From Paludibacteraceae bacterium (GTDB lineage: Bacteria; Bacteroidota; Bacteroidia; Bacteroidales; Paludibacteraceae): 64,000 nucleotides of DNA. A program made the position numbers and the translations under genes. A model generated the notes under the pieces. That model saw nothing but the letters and a program-made list of their open reading frames with translations. It searched no databases and was not told where the DNA came from. Shown here in pieces: positions 46,515-54,916 of the stretch. Position 1 is the stretch's first letter; the number at the start of each line of letters is the position of its first letter. Location: NCBI GenBank assembly GCA_016292775.1, contig JAEDFN010000005.1, forward strand, positions 1 to 64,000, in the 5' to 3' direction.

Positions 46515-47933
46515 ATGAAACAGTTGGAACAATTATTCGTGAAATATAAGCACGAAAATGTAAAAAATATCGAGGAGTTGCCTTCTTCGGGGTCTAATCG
46601 CAGATATTTCCGTTTGACAGGCGAGAATGGTGATACTTTAATAGGTGTAAAAGGCACCTCTGTTGAGGAGAATATCGCTTTTGTGAAAATTTCCGAACAC
46701 TTCTATAATCAAGGTATTCCGGTGCCTCGAGTTTTTGCTGTTTCTGATGATAAAAACTTCTATATTCAAGAGGATTTAGGCGATGAAATTCTTTTTAAAG
46801 CTACGGAAAAGGGGCGTACTTGCGGCTCTTTCTCCGATGAAGAGAGAGAATTACTGAGAAAAACTATGGCTAAATTGCCTGAAATTCAGTTTCTTGGTGC
46901 CGATGGGCTCGACTTCTCCGTTTGCTATCCTCAGCCGGAATTCGATGAAAGGATGATTTCTTTCGACTTGAATTATTTTAAATACTGCTTCCTGAAAGCT
47001 ACCGGGCTCGACTTCTCTGAAATAAAGCTCGAAGATGATTTTCAACGCATGAGCGATATCCTTATGCGTAGCACTTCCGCTACTTTCTTATATCGTGATT
47101 TCCAGTCCCGAAATGTGATGCTCGTCAATGGCGAACCCTATTTTATCGACTTTCAAGGTGGACGTAAGGGACCTATATACTATGATGTAGCCTCTTTTGT
47201 TTGGCAAGCTAAAGCCAATTATTCTGAGGAACTTAGAGAAGAACTTGTGAAAACTTATCTCAATTCGCTCAGAAAATATATGCCTGTCGACGAAACTTAT
47301 TTCCGTCAGCAACTTCGCCATTTTGTGCTTTTCCGCACTCTTCAAGTACTTGGTGCTTATGGATTTAGAGGCTATTTTGAGAAAAAACCTCACTTCTTAC
47401 AGTCGGTCCCTTATGCTATCGATAATCTCCGCCGTCTGCTTAGAGAGCCGTTTACCGAATATCCTTACCTCTCGGGTCTGCTCACCGAATTGACCCAGAT
47501 GAGGCAATTCTCTGAACTTAATCCTCAACGCAAACTCGAAGTGCGCATCTATAGTTTCGCATATAAAAAAGGTATTCCTAACGATATTACAGGCAATGGA
47601 GGTGGATATGTATTCGATTGTCGTGCTATTAATAACCCCGGTAAATACGAGCATTATAAGCACTTCACCGGCCTTGACCAAGAGGTTGTCAAGTTCCTTG
47701 AAGATGATGGCGGCGTGTTCTCTTTCCTCGACAATGTCTATTCTCTTGTTGATGCTCATGTGCAACGTTTTATAGAACGTAAATTTACCCACTTGATGGT
47801 ATGCTTCGGTTGTACCGGCGGGCAACATCGTTCCGTCTATTGCGCTGAACGACTCGCTGAACATCTATCCAAAAAATTTGATGTCGATATTCAAGTTATT
47901 CACCGCGAACAAGATATCGAGAAAACTCTGTAG
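46515..47933 (+). CDS. AmgK-like sugar kinase fused to a RapZ C-terminal domain
   Basis: The N-terminal part (about 1-335) is an aminoglycoside-phosphotransferase-fold kinase with GSNRRYFRLTGENGDTLIGV (nucleotide loop), IQEDLGD (hinge), FLYRDFQSRNVML (catalytic Asp) and PYFIDFQGGRKGP (Mg Asp). This matches AmgK, which phosphorylates MurNAc or GlcNAc at C1 in cell-wall recycling. The C-terminal 135 residues (IYSFAYKKGIPNDITGNGGGYVFDCR ... FGCTGGQHRSVYCAERLAEHL) match the RapZ C-terminal domain, which in enterobacteria senses glucosamine-6-phosphate and binds RNA. The adjacent MurU-like gene supports the AmgK assignment. The RapZ N-terminal ATPase domain is absent. Confidence 0.85.
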   Translation: MKQLEQLFVKYKHENVKNIEELPSSGSNRRYFRLTGENGDTLIGVKGTSVEENIAFVKISEHFYNQGIPVPRVFAVSDDKNFYIQEDLGDEILFKATEKGRTCGSFSDEERELLRKTMAKLPEIQFLGADGLDFSVCYPQPEFDERMISFDLNYFKYCFLKATGLDFSEIKLEDDFQRMSDILMRSTSATFLYRDFQSRNVMLVNGEPYFIDFQGGRKGPIYYDVASFVWQAKANYSEELREELVKTYLNSLRKYMPVDETYFRQQLRHFVLFRTLQVLGAYGFRGYFEKKPHFLQSVPYAIDNLRRLLREPFTEYPYLSGLLTELTQMRQFSELNPQRKLEVRIYSFAYKKGIPNDITGNGGGYVFDCRAINNPGKYEHYKHFTGLDQEVVKFLEDDGGVFSFLDNVYSLVDAHVQRFIERKFTHLMVCFGCTGGQHRSVYCAERLAEHLSKKFDVDIQVIHREQDIEKTL

Positions 47934-47936
47934 TTT

Positions 47937-48680
47937 ATGATCAATCCCGAAAATATCACAGCCTTTATCTTTGCCGCCGGACTCGGTACACGGCTGAAAC
48001 CTTTAACAGATTCAAAACCAAAGGCTTTGGTCACTGTCGATGATAAAGCCCTTATCGATATCGTTATTGATAATCTATCTGCTCAGGGTGTCGGAAATTT
48101 CGTTGTAAATATCCACCATTTTGCAAACCAAATTGTGGATGCACTGAAAAATAGAAATAATGTGGCTTTTTCCGACGAAACCGACTTGCTTCGAGATACG
48201 GGTGGCGCTGTTAAGCATGCTCGTAACCTGCTGAAAAGCAATTATTTCCTCGTGCATAATGTAGATATTATCTCAAATTTTTCTCTCGATTTTTTGTTGA
48301 GAAATATGCATCAAAATGCTTTGGCTACTCTCCTTGTGAGCGAAAGAAATACCTCCCGATACCTGCTCTTTAACGATGATATGCGCCTCGTTGGTTGGAC
48401 AAATATCTCTACCGGTGAGGTGAAATCTCCTTTCGCTAACATCAATGTAGATCAATGCCGTAAACTCGCTTTTTCCGGAATTCACCTCTTAAACCCGTGT
48501 GTGCATAATCTGATGGAGAATTATCCCGAAAAATTCTCTATTATCGATTTCTATCTAAATAATGCCGCTAAATACGAAATTTATGGCTTGATTCAACCGA
48601 ACCTGAAATTGGTGGATGTAGGTAAAGTGGATTCTTTGGCTAAAGCTGCCGATTATTTAAATGAAATTAATAGTAAATGA
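47937..48680 (+). CDS. MurU-like sugar-1-phosphate nucleotidyltransferase
   Basis: This 247-residue enzyme starts three bases after the kinase gene. It has the nucleotidyltransferase signature FIFAAGLGTRLKPLTDSKPK (Lys-rich loop) and the metal-binding Asp in LVHNVDIIS. Its length and small fold match MurU, which joins MurNAc-alpha-1-phosphate to UTP to give UDP-MurNAc, bypassing de novo synthesis. Cytoplasmic. Its stop overlaps the tatD start (ATGA), indicating coupling. A mannose-1-phosphate guanylyltransferase-like role is the main alternative; the neighbour argues against it. Confidence 0.83.
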   Translation: MINPENITAFIFAAGLGTRLKPLTDSKPKALVTVDDKALIDIVIDNLSAQGVGNFVVNIHHFANQIVDALKNRNNVAFSDETDLLRDTGGAVKHARNLLKSNYFLVHNVDIISNFSLDFLLRNMHQNALATLLVSERNTSRYLLFNDDMRLVGWTNISTGEVKSPFANINVDQCRKLAFSGIHLLNPCVHNLMENYPEKFSIIDFYLNNAAKYEIYGLIQPNLKLVDVGKVDSLAKAADYLNEINSK

Positions 48681-49438
48681 TTGATACTCATACGCATATT
48701 TATATGGAGGAGTACGACGAAGATAGAGATACCGTCGTCAATAATGCTCTGCAAAATAAGGTTTCTCATGTAGTACTGCCAAATGTGGATGCCGATTCGA
48801 TTGATAGATTGCATCGATGCCATAATCGCTACCCGGATTTTACCTCTACAGCAATGGGACTTCACCCGACAAGTGTCGATGGTAATTACGAAACTCATCT
48901 GGCGGCTGTTAAAAACGACCTCTTTTCCGGGAATCATGTGGCGGTAGGGGAGATAGGGTTGGACCTATATTGGGATAAAACCTTTGCACGACAACAGGAA
49001 ATCGTGCTGACTACACAGCTGAACTGGGCTCTGGAGCTGGACCTGCCGGTGATACTTCACGTGCGAAAAGCCTATGCGGAAACATTTAAAATTTTAAGTA
49101 AGTTTAACAATAGAGGTCTCCGTGGCGTGTTTCATTGCTTCGGGGGTGGGGTGGAAGAGGTGAAAAAAGCGGTTTCTTTAGGCTTTTTTATCGGAATAGG
49201 AGGCGTGCTCACATACAAAAACTCTACGTTACCCTCAGTAATCGAGAATGTTAAGTTGGAAAATATACTCCTCGAAACCGATGCTCCGTTCCTTAGCCCC
49301 GTCCCTTATCGAGGAAAAAGAAACGAGCCCGCTTATCTTGCTAATGTGGCCCCCGTTTTGTCTTCAATTTTCAACGTAGATGACGAAATAGTTGACAAAA
49401 TTACAACCGAAAATGCTCGCACTTTATTTCATATTTAA
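48677..49438 (+). CDS. tatD: TatD family metal-dependent deoxyribonuclease
   Basis: This 253-residue cytoplasmic hydrolase shows MIDTHTHIYMEEYDEDRD (metal His), VAVGEIGLDLYW (Glu), VILHVRKAY (His), GVFHCFGGG (His) and LLETDAPFLSP (Asp), a complete TatD metal site. The family acts as 3'-5' exonuclease or DNase in repair and turnover. It overlaps the preceding gene by four bases and is the last of the three-gene operon. Confidence 0.93.
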   Translation: MIDTHTHIYMEEYDEDRDTVVNNALQNKVSHVVLPNVDADSIDRLHRCHNRYPDFTSTAMGLHPTSVDGNYETHLAAVKNDLFSGNHVAVGEIGLDLYWDKTFARQQEIVLTTQLNWALELDLPVILHVRKAYAETFKILSKFNNRGLRGVFHCFGGGVEEVKKAVSLGFFIGIGGVLTYKNSTLPSVIENVKLENILLETDAPFLSPVPYRGKRNEPAYLANVAPVLSSIFNVDDEIVDKITTENARTLFHI

Positions 49439-49730
49439 TGTTATTGTGTGCAATATTATCCTCGATTTTTTTTGATTTTCTTTTCTATGTATTGAAAATC
49501 AGTCCATTATATTGTTGATAATTTTCTGATAAAAAAATCGAGTTATCATTACTTCATGTCGCTATTTTTTAGTAATTTGCAACCGAATTTGAGTGGTGTA
49601 TTGTATCCTCTCTTATTTATAGTTTTTTGAAAAGAGAAATATGCCCTTGTGTCATTAAGAAAAGAGCATATTAGTGGTTAAAGACAATAAAATAATTAAA
49701 ATAAATATTAACTTTTTAAACAACACACAA

Positions 49731-50558
49731 ATGAAAAAAATTTTTGCAATGATGACCATTGTAGCCTTTCTTGCATTTGGAATGACTACAAACGTTATGG
49801 CACAAGAAGAAGCTGCTGCGGTATCAAACACAGAAGCAGTTTCAGAAGATGCTGCTCAAGTAGCTGAACCTGTAAATACTGAAATCGTAGAAGAGGCTTC
49901 AGTTGTAGAAGAGGCTCCTGCAGAGCAAAGTATCCACCAAGCTCTTAAAACTAAATTCATCGAAGGTGACGCTAAATTCATGTCATTAGTAGTATTCTGT
50001 TTGATTTTCGGTTTGGCTTTCTGTATCGAACGTATTATTTACATCAACCTCTCTTCTGTAAATACTAAAAAACTTCTTGCAAGTATTGACGAAGCTTGGA
50101 ATAAAGGTGGTGTAGATGCTGCTCTCGAGGTATGCCGTAACACTCGTGGCCCGGTTGCTTCTATCTTCTATCAAGGTCTCTCTCGCTACTCAGAGGGTGT
50201 AGATGTTGTAGAAAAATCAGTTGCTTCTTATGGTTCTGTACAATTAGGTCTTTTAGAGAAAAACCTCTCTTGGATTTCATTGTTTATCGCCCTTGCTCCT
50301 ATGTTCGGTTTCATGGGTACAGTTATCGGTATGATTCAAGCTTTCGATAAAATCCAACAAGCAGGTGATATTTCCGCTACAGTAGTTGCCGGTGGTATTA
50401 AAGTGGCCCTCCTTACTACAGTGCTCGGTCTTATCGTAGGTATCATCCTTCAAATTTTCTATAACTATATCCTTACTCGTATCGAGGCTGTTGTAAATGA
50501 TATGGAAGATTCTTCTATCTCTCTCCTTGATATTGTTGTTAAACATTCAAAAAAATAA
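49731..50558 (+). CDS. exbB: ExbB/TolQ/MotA-family proton channel protein with signal peptide
   Basis: The start at 49731 gives MKKIFAMMTIVAFLAFGMTTNVMAQ, a signal peptide, then an Ala/Glu/Val-rich stretch of about 45 residues and the MotA/TolQ/ExbB domain with three membrane helices (FMSLVVFCLIFGLAFCIERI; WISLFIALAPMFGFMGTVIG; GGIKVALLTTVLGLIVGII). An in-frame ATG at 49674 would prefix 19 residues and is unlikely. It should power TonB-dependent uptake or a related transenvelope machine with the ExbD proteins encoded downstream. No consensus promoter is obvious in the preceding gap, which otherwise holds nothing recognisable. Confidence 0.9.
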   Translation: MKKIFAMMTIVAFLAFGMTTNVMAQEEAAAVSNTEAVSEDAAQVAEPVNTEIVEEASVVEEAPAEQSIHQALKTKFIEGDAKFMSLVVFCLIFGLAFCIERIIYINLSSVNTKKLLASIDEAWNKGGVDAALEVCRNTRGPVASIFYQGLSRYSEGVDVVEKSVASYGSVQLGLLEKNLSWISLFIALAPMFGFMGTVIGMIQAFDKIQQAGDISATVVAGGIKVALLTTVLGLIVGIILQIFYNYILTRIEAVVNDMEDSSISLLDIVVKHSKK

Positions 50559-50569
50559 ATTAATCGGTT

Positions 50570-51043
50570 ATGAATAAATTATTTAACTTACTCCCAAAAC
50601 TTTCATTGTGGTTGCTCGCTGCTATATCAGTGGTAATTACTTTGGTGTTCTTCATGGGAGGAGGTAACGAAGTTGAAATCAACGGGGAAACTTGGAATGC
50701 TCCTAATTATACCGATTTATTTATTAATTGGGCTTACGTTTTAGGTGCTATCGCAATTCTCCTTACTCTTGGTTTCGCCATCGTTAGCTTCGTAAAAACA
50801 TTCATCAACGAACCTAAAAAAGCTGTCAAAACTCTTGTGATTTTAGTGGTTTTCGCTGCTATCTTCTTCATCTCTTGGAGCTTGGGTTCTGATCAAAAGA
50901 TGGAAATTATCGGTTATGAAGGTACTGATAACCAAGGTGTTATGGCAAAATTCTCTGATATGTGCATATTTACTGCTTATATCCTTTTTGCCGGTACAAT
51001 CCTTTCAATGTTAGTAACTTTCATTATCTCTAAAATTAAATAA
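50570..51043 (+). CDS. Conserved membrane protein of the exbB-exbD cluster
   Basis: The 157-residue protein has about four hydrophobic segments (LLPKLSLWLLAAISVVIT; WAYVLGAIAILLTLGFAIV; TLVILVVFAAIFFISW; IFTAYILFAGTILSMLVT). It lies between exbB and the first exbD in one tight operon. I do not recognise a named family; similar small membrane proteins occupy this slot in other Bacteroidetes. It may be an accessory subunit of the proton channel, by position only. Confidence 0.8.
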   Translation: MNKLFNLLPKLSLWLLAAISVVITLVFFMGGGNEVEINGETWNAPNYTDLFINWAYVLGAIAILLTLGFAIVSFVKTFINEPKKAVKTLVILVVFAAIFFISWSLGSDQKMEIIGYEGTDNQGVMAKFSDMCIFTAYILFAGTILSMLVTFIISKIK

Positions 51044-51077
51044 TATTGTGTGCGCTTAGCACCAAAACAATTATAGT

Positions 51078-51671
51078 ATGGCAAAAAGAAAAGTTCAAGA
51101 AATTAATGCAAGTTCTATGGCGGATATAGCTTTCTTGCTTTTAATCTTCTTCCTTGTTACCACTACAATGTCGGTAGACAAGGGTCTTTCTCGTCGTCTG
51201 CCACCTCCTCTTCCACCAAACATGGAGAAGAAAGATGTTGAGGTTAACAAACGTAATATCCTCGTCGTTCTTATCAACTCCAATAACCAACTCATGGTGC
51301 AAGGAGAACCTCTCGACGTTAGAGAATTAAAAGATCGCGCCAAAGAATTCATTCTTAATGAAGCTCGTGAATCTTCATTGCCGGAAATCCTTCCCGTTGA
51401 CATAGAAATCGACGGAAAAACCGAAACTTATGAGGTTACGAAAAACCACGTCATTTCTCTTCAAAATGACCGCGGTACCGAGTACCAAAAATATCTCGAA
51501 GTTCAAAACGAATTAGTTGCCGCTTACAACGAAATCCGTGAAGAATTCGCTAAAAAAAGATTCGGAAAATCTTACTCCGAGCTCACAGAAGATCAACAGT
51601 TAGCTGTACAGGATTTGTACCCTCAAAAAATATCCGAGGCTGAACCTAAAAATTATGGAGGAAATAAATAA
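51078..51671 (+). CDS. exbD: ExbD/TolR family biopolymer transport protein (first copy)
   Basis: The 197-residue protein begins MAKRKVQEINASSMADIAFLL. It has the single membrane helix with the proton-carrying Asp in SSMADIAFLLLIFFLVTTT, then a periplasmic domain that is longer than in classical ExbD, with an inserted region after about residue 90 (ESSLPEILPVDIEIDGK). Its TAA overlaps the ATG of the second exbD by one base. Forms the stator with ExbB. Confidence 0.9.
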   Translation: MAKRKVQEINASSMADIAFLLLIFFLVTTTMSVDKGLSRRLPPPLPPNMEKKDVEVNKRNILVVLINSNNQLMVQGEPLDVRELKDRAKEFILNEARESSLPEILPVDIEIDGKTETYEVTKNHVISLQNDRGTEYQKYLEVQNELVAAYNEIREEFAKKRFGKSYSELTEDQQLAVQDLYPQKISEAEPKNYGGNK

Positions 51672-52141
51672 TGGCTAAAATTAGAAAACAAGAGAAAAAA
51701 TCAGTTCCTGCCGTCTCTACGGCTTCTTTACCTGATATCATCTTTATGTTATTGTTCTTCTTCATGGTTTCTACCTCTATCAAAGAGGTTACTTATAAGG
51801 TTAATATCCGTGTGCCTGAAGCTACTGAATTACAAAAATTGGAAAAGAAATCTCTTGTTCGCTACATCTATGTAGGTGAACCAAGACCTGAATTCCAAAA
51901 AAAATACGGTAAAGAAACTCGTATTCAACTTGATGACTCTTTCGCAGAATTGAATGAAATAGAAATGTTCATCGAAAACGAACGTAATGCCATGAAGGAA
52001 AACGAACAAGGCTTACTTACTGTTTCTATCAAGGCTGATAAAGAAACCAAGATGGGTATCATTACCGATATTAAACAAGCTTTAAGACGCGCTCAAGCTC
52101 TTAAAATCAATTATGCCGCAGTACAACGTACTACTTATTAA
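51671..52141 (+). CDS. exbD: ExbD/TolR family biopolymer transport protein (second copy)
   Basis: The 156-residue protein has the conserved Asp in the membrane helix (VSTASLPDIIFMLLFFFMV) and a short periplasmic domain ending in the ExbD pattern DIKQALRRAQALKINYAA. Two different ExbD subunits encoded together suggest a heteromeric stator, as is usual in Bacteroidetes. It overlaps the first exbD by one base. Confidence 0.9.
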   Translation: MAKIRKQEKKSVPAVSTASLPDIIFMLLFFFMVSTSIKEVTYKVNIRVPEATELQKLEKKSLVRYIYVGEPRPEFQKKYGKETRIQLDDSFAELNEIEMFIENERNAMKENEQGLLTVSIKADKETKMGIITDIKQALRRAQALKINYAAVQRTTY

Positions 52142-52275
52142 TTGAATTCTTTTTATCAGCATCGTGCTATTTGAGCGTTTCTTTGCTTTTTATCGGTTAA
52201 TATAATTTCCGTTTATTCGGTAATTTTATTACCAATACACCTTCTTTTATAGCAAAGTGCTGTAATTCAAATAAT

Positions 52276-52311
52276 AACGAGGTAGACTTTTCTTTGTCTA
52301 CCTCGTTTTTT
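52276..52311 (+). terminator. Rho-independent terminator of the exb cluster
   Basis: AACGAGGTAGAC (52276-52287) pairs perfectly with GTCTACCTCGTT (52296-52307), followed by T residues. Confidence 0.9.
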
Positions 52312-52328
52312 ATTCTAATTATTTTTTG

Positions 52329-52336
52329 TATCTTTG
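52329..52336 (+). promoter_or_regulatory. -7 box of the mlaE operon
   Basis: TATCTTTG lies 24 bases before the preferred mlaE start at 52360 and 18 bases after the exb terminator. Confidence 0.55.
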
Positions 52337-52359
52337 TGCACTTATTACTTTTTGTAAAT

Positions 52360-53106
52360 ATGCTGAAAAATTTTTTACACCAAGTTGGTCAATACTGCAT
52401 CCTTATGAGAAAAACTTTCTCTAAAGCAGATAATTATAAGATGATGTTCAAGCAAGTGCCTAAAGAAATAGAAAAATTAGGCACCGATTCTATCGGCATC
52501 ATCCTTATCATTTCCGTGTTTATGGGTGTTATTATGACTATGCAGGTCGTCCTTAATACCGAAAATCCTTTCCTGCCTCGATATACTACCGGCCTCATGC
52601 TCAGAGATACTTACCTTCTTGAGTTTTCTTCCACTATCATGTGCCTCCTTCTCGCCGGTAAAGTAGGCTCTAATATCGCCTCCGAAATCGGTTCTATGAG
52701 AGTATCAGAGCAGATAGATGCTATGGAAATAATGGGCGTAAACTCAGCTAATTACCTTATATTGCCAAAAATCTGCGCCTTGGTTGTATTTATGCCTATC
52801 CTCGTCATCTTCTGCGTAGGTTTCGGCCTTCTCGGTGGTGCCGGCGTCGCCCAATTTACCGACCTTATTACTATGAGCGACTATATTTACGGCATTCAAT
52901 ACGCCTTTATCCCTTTCTATTTTACTTATAGCGTTATTAAATCCATATTCTTCGGATTTATTATCGCCTCCGTATCCTCTTATTACGGATATTTCGCCTT
53001 TGGTGGCGCTATCGCCGTCGGTAGAGCAAGCACTCATGCCGTGGTTAATAGTAGTATCATTATTCTCCTTGCCGATATCGTCTTAACTAAAATAATGCTC
53101 ACTTAA
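52360..53106 (+). CDS. mlaE: MlaE-family ABC transporter permease
   Basis: With the start at 52360 (MLKNFLHQVGQYC) the protein has 248 residues; an upstream in-frame ATG at 52294 falls inside the exb terminator and is rejected. It has five or six membrane helices and the family stretches MTMQVVLNTENPFLPRYTT, KVGSNIASEIGSMRVSEQID and EIMGVNSANYLILP. MlaE is the inner-membrane permease of the lipid-trafficking Mla system that maintains outer-membrane asymmetry. Its ATPase gene follows one base later. The MlaD substrate-binding gene is not adjacent. Confidence 0.9.
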   Translation: MLKNFLHQVGQYCILMRKTFSKADNYKMMFKQVPKEIEKLGTDSIGIILIISVFMGVIMTMQVVLNTENPFLPRYTTGLMLRDTYLLEFSSTIMCLLLAGKVGSNIASEIGSMRVSEQIDAMEIMGVNSANYLILPKICALVVFMPILVIFCVGFGLLGGAGVAQFTDLITMSDYIYGIQYAFIPFYFTYSVIKSIFFGFIIASVSSYYGYFAFGGAIAVGRASTHAVVNSSIIILLADIVLTKIMLT

Positions 53107-53107
53107 T

Positions 53108-53872
53108 ATGATTGAGGTTAACAACATATATAAATCCTTCGACGGAAAAGCTGTATTAACCGACGTCTCCGCCCAATTTTTTACCGGTAAAGTAAACCAA
53201 ATTATCGGTCAAAGCGGGTCTGGTAAAACGGTATTGATGAAGTGCATTATCGGCCTTTTCCGTCCGGAGCAGGGTGATGTATTCTACGATGGCAGAAACC
53301 TTACGAAAATGTCACTCTCCGAAGTGAAATTGCTTCGCCGTGAGGTGGGTATGCTCTTCCAAGGTTCCGCTCTTTTCGACTCCCTCTCCGTGCTTGAAAA
53401 TGTGATGTTCCCACTACGAATGTTCGCTAAGAATATGACGGTCAAAGAGAAAGAAGAAAGAGCTACGTTTTGTTTAAACAGAGTAAACCTAACTAAAGAC
53501 AGGTTTAACCTCTTCCCCGGTGAGATAAGCGGTGGTATGCAAAAGCGTGTCGCAATAGCTCGTGCTATAGCCCTTAACCCAAAATATCTCTTCTGCGACG
53601 AACCTAATTCCGGGCTCGACCCCGTTACATCTCTCGTTATCGACAAACTTATTGAAGAGATTACAGAGGAATATAATATCACCACTATTGTAAATACTCA
53701 TGATATGAACTCTATTATGGAAACGGGGGCTCATATCATCCTTATAGAAAATGGTTGTAAAGCTTGGGATGGATCTAAAGATAATATCTTTTCTTCTGAT
53801 AACGAGTCACTTAACCGATTCGTGTTCGCTTCAAACCTTTTCAAAAAAATTAAAAATAGTGTAGAGAAATAA
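53108..53872 (+). CDS. mlaF: MlaF-family ABC transporter ATP-binding protein
   Basis: The 254-residue ATPase has Walker A GQSGSGKTVLM, the Q-loop near MLFQGSALFDS, signature ISGGMQKRVAIARAI, Walker B YLFCDEPNSGLDP and switch His in VNTHDMNS. The NSGLDP ending of Walker B and the FQGSALFDSLSV segment are typical of MlaF. It energises MlaE on the cytoplasmic face of the inner membrane. Confidence 0.92.
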   Translation: MIEVNNIYKSFDGKAVLTDVSAQFFTGKVNQIIGQSGSGKTVLMKCIIGLFRPEQGDVFYDGRNLTKMSLSEVKLLRREVGMLFQGSALFDSLSVLENVMFPLRMFAKNMTVKEKEERATFCLNRVNLTKDRFNLFPGEISGGMQKRVAIARAIALNPKYLFCDEPNSGLDPVTSLVIDKLIEEITEEYNITTIVNTHDMNSIMETGAHIILIENGCKAWDGSKDNIFSSDNESLNRFVFASNLFKKIKNSVEK

Positions 53873-53896
53873 TTATTAACATTCATCATAGTTTAT

Positions 53897-54271
53897 ATGG
53901 CAGAAAAAACTCGTTATTCTGACGCTGAACTCGAGGAGTTCAAGCAGATAATTCTCGCAAAATTAGAGAAAGCTCAAAAAGAATATGAAGAGCTTAAACT
54001 ATCTATCAGTAATATGGATGGAAACGACGTTACCGATACCTCTCATACTTTTAAAACTCTTGAAGAGGGTGCCAATACCAACTTTAAAGAATCTTTCGGT
54101 CAGCTTGCACAACGTCAGATGAAGTTTATTCAACACCTGCAAGCAGCCCTTGTACGTATTGAAAATAAAACTTATGGCATTTGCCGTGAAACGGGAAAAT
54201 TAATCCCTAAAGAGAGACTGCGCGCCGTTCCTCATGCTACTTTATGTATCGAAGCTAAAAACAAAAAATAA
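53897..54271 (+). CDS. DksA/TraR-family protein with an incomplete zinc finger
   Basis: This 124-residue protein has a helical hairpin (coiled-coil) N-terminus and the DksA_TraR C-terminal segment TYGICRETGKLIPKERL...PHATLCIEAK. The four-cysteine finger is reduced to two cysteines, as ICRET lacks the second Cys and TLCIEA lacks the fourth. DksA-type proteins enter the RNA polymerase secondary channel and modulate initiation. The Bacteroidetes form may keep the fold without zinc. It is 24 bases after mlaF and 6 bases before lspA. Confidence 0.85.
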   Translation: MAEKTRYSDAELEEFKQIILAKLEKAQKEYEELKLSISNMDGNDVTDTSHTFKTLEEGANTNFKESFGQLAQRQMKFIQHLQAALVRIENKTYGICRETGKLIPKERLRAVPHATLCIEAKNKK

Positions 54272-54277
54272 TTATTA

Positions 54278-54916
54278 ATGCAGAAAATTAAAAAATTCAT
54301 TCCGCTAATCGTTATCTTTCTGGCGATTTTCTTCGACCAATGGCTCAAAATTTACATAAAACTCAATTTTACCATAGGCGAGAATGTAAAAATATTCAGC
54401 TGGTTCTATATATGGTTCGTGGAAAATCCCGGTATGGCTTTTGGCCTGACACTCGGTAGTAAGTTGTTCCTTACCTTGTTCCGAATTTTTGTATCTTGTT
54501 TTATAGTTTATTATATCTATCGCCTTGTGAAGATTAACTATAAAACGAGCTATATCATAGTGGTTTCGCTTGTGCTGGCAGGTGCTATGGGTAATATTGT
54601 GGACTCTATTTTTTATGGAGCTCTCTTCTCGGAAAGTACTTATACAAGCGTTGCTCAATGGCTACCCGATGGTGGCGGTTATGCCCCATTTTTTATGGGT
54701 AAAGTAGTGGATATGTTCTACTTCCCTATATTTACTTTCCCCGATTGGGTGCCTTTATTAGGAGGTCAAATCTTTTTTAGCCCGGTATTTAATTTGGCAG
54801 ACTCTTATATCACCGTATCCGTTTTTCTCTTGATAATCTTCTTTCATAAAGATTTCAGCGTTACTATCGATATGCTATTCCCTAAAAAAGAAAAAGTATC
54901 AAGTAAAAAAGAATGA
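54278..54916 (+). CDS. lspA: Lipoprotein signal peptidase (signal peptidase II)
   Basis: This 212-residue inner-membrane aspartyl protease removes signal peptides from prolipoproteins. Conserved elements are FFDQWLKIYIK, VENPGMAFGL, GNIVDSIFYG and the aspartates in VVDMFYF and FNLADSYI, expected to be the catalytic pair. About four membrane helices are visible. It is longer than the enterobacterial enzyme because of an insertion before VVDMF, usual in Bacteroidetes. The next gene, a lipoprotein, overlaps it by four bases. Confidence 0.95.
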   Translation: MQKIKKFIPLIVIFLAIFFDQWLKIYIKLNFTIGENVKIFSWFYIWFVENPGMAFGLTLGSKLFLTLFRIFVSCFIVYYIYRLVKINYKTSYIIVVSLVLAGAMGNIVDSIFYGALFSESTYTSVAQWLPDGGGYAPFFMGKVVDMFYFPIFTFPDWVPLLGGQIFFSPVFNLADSYITVSVFLLIIFFHKDFSVTIDMLFPKKEKVSSKKE

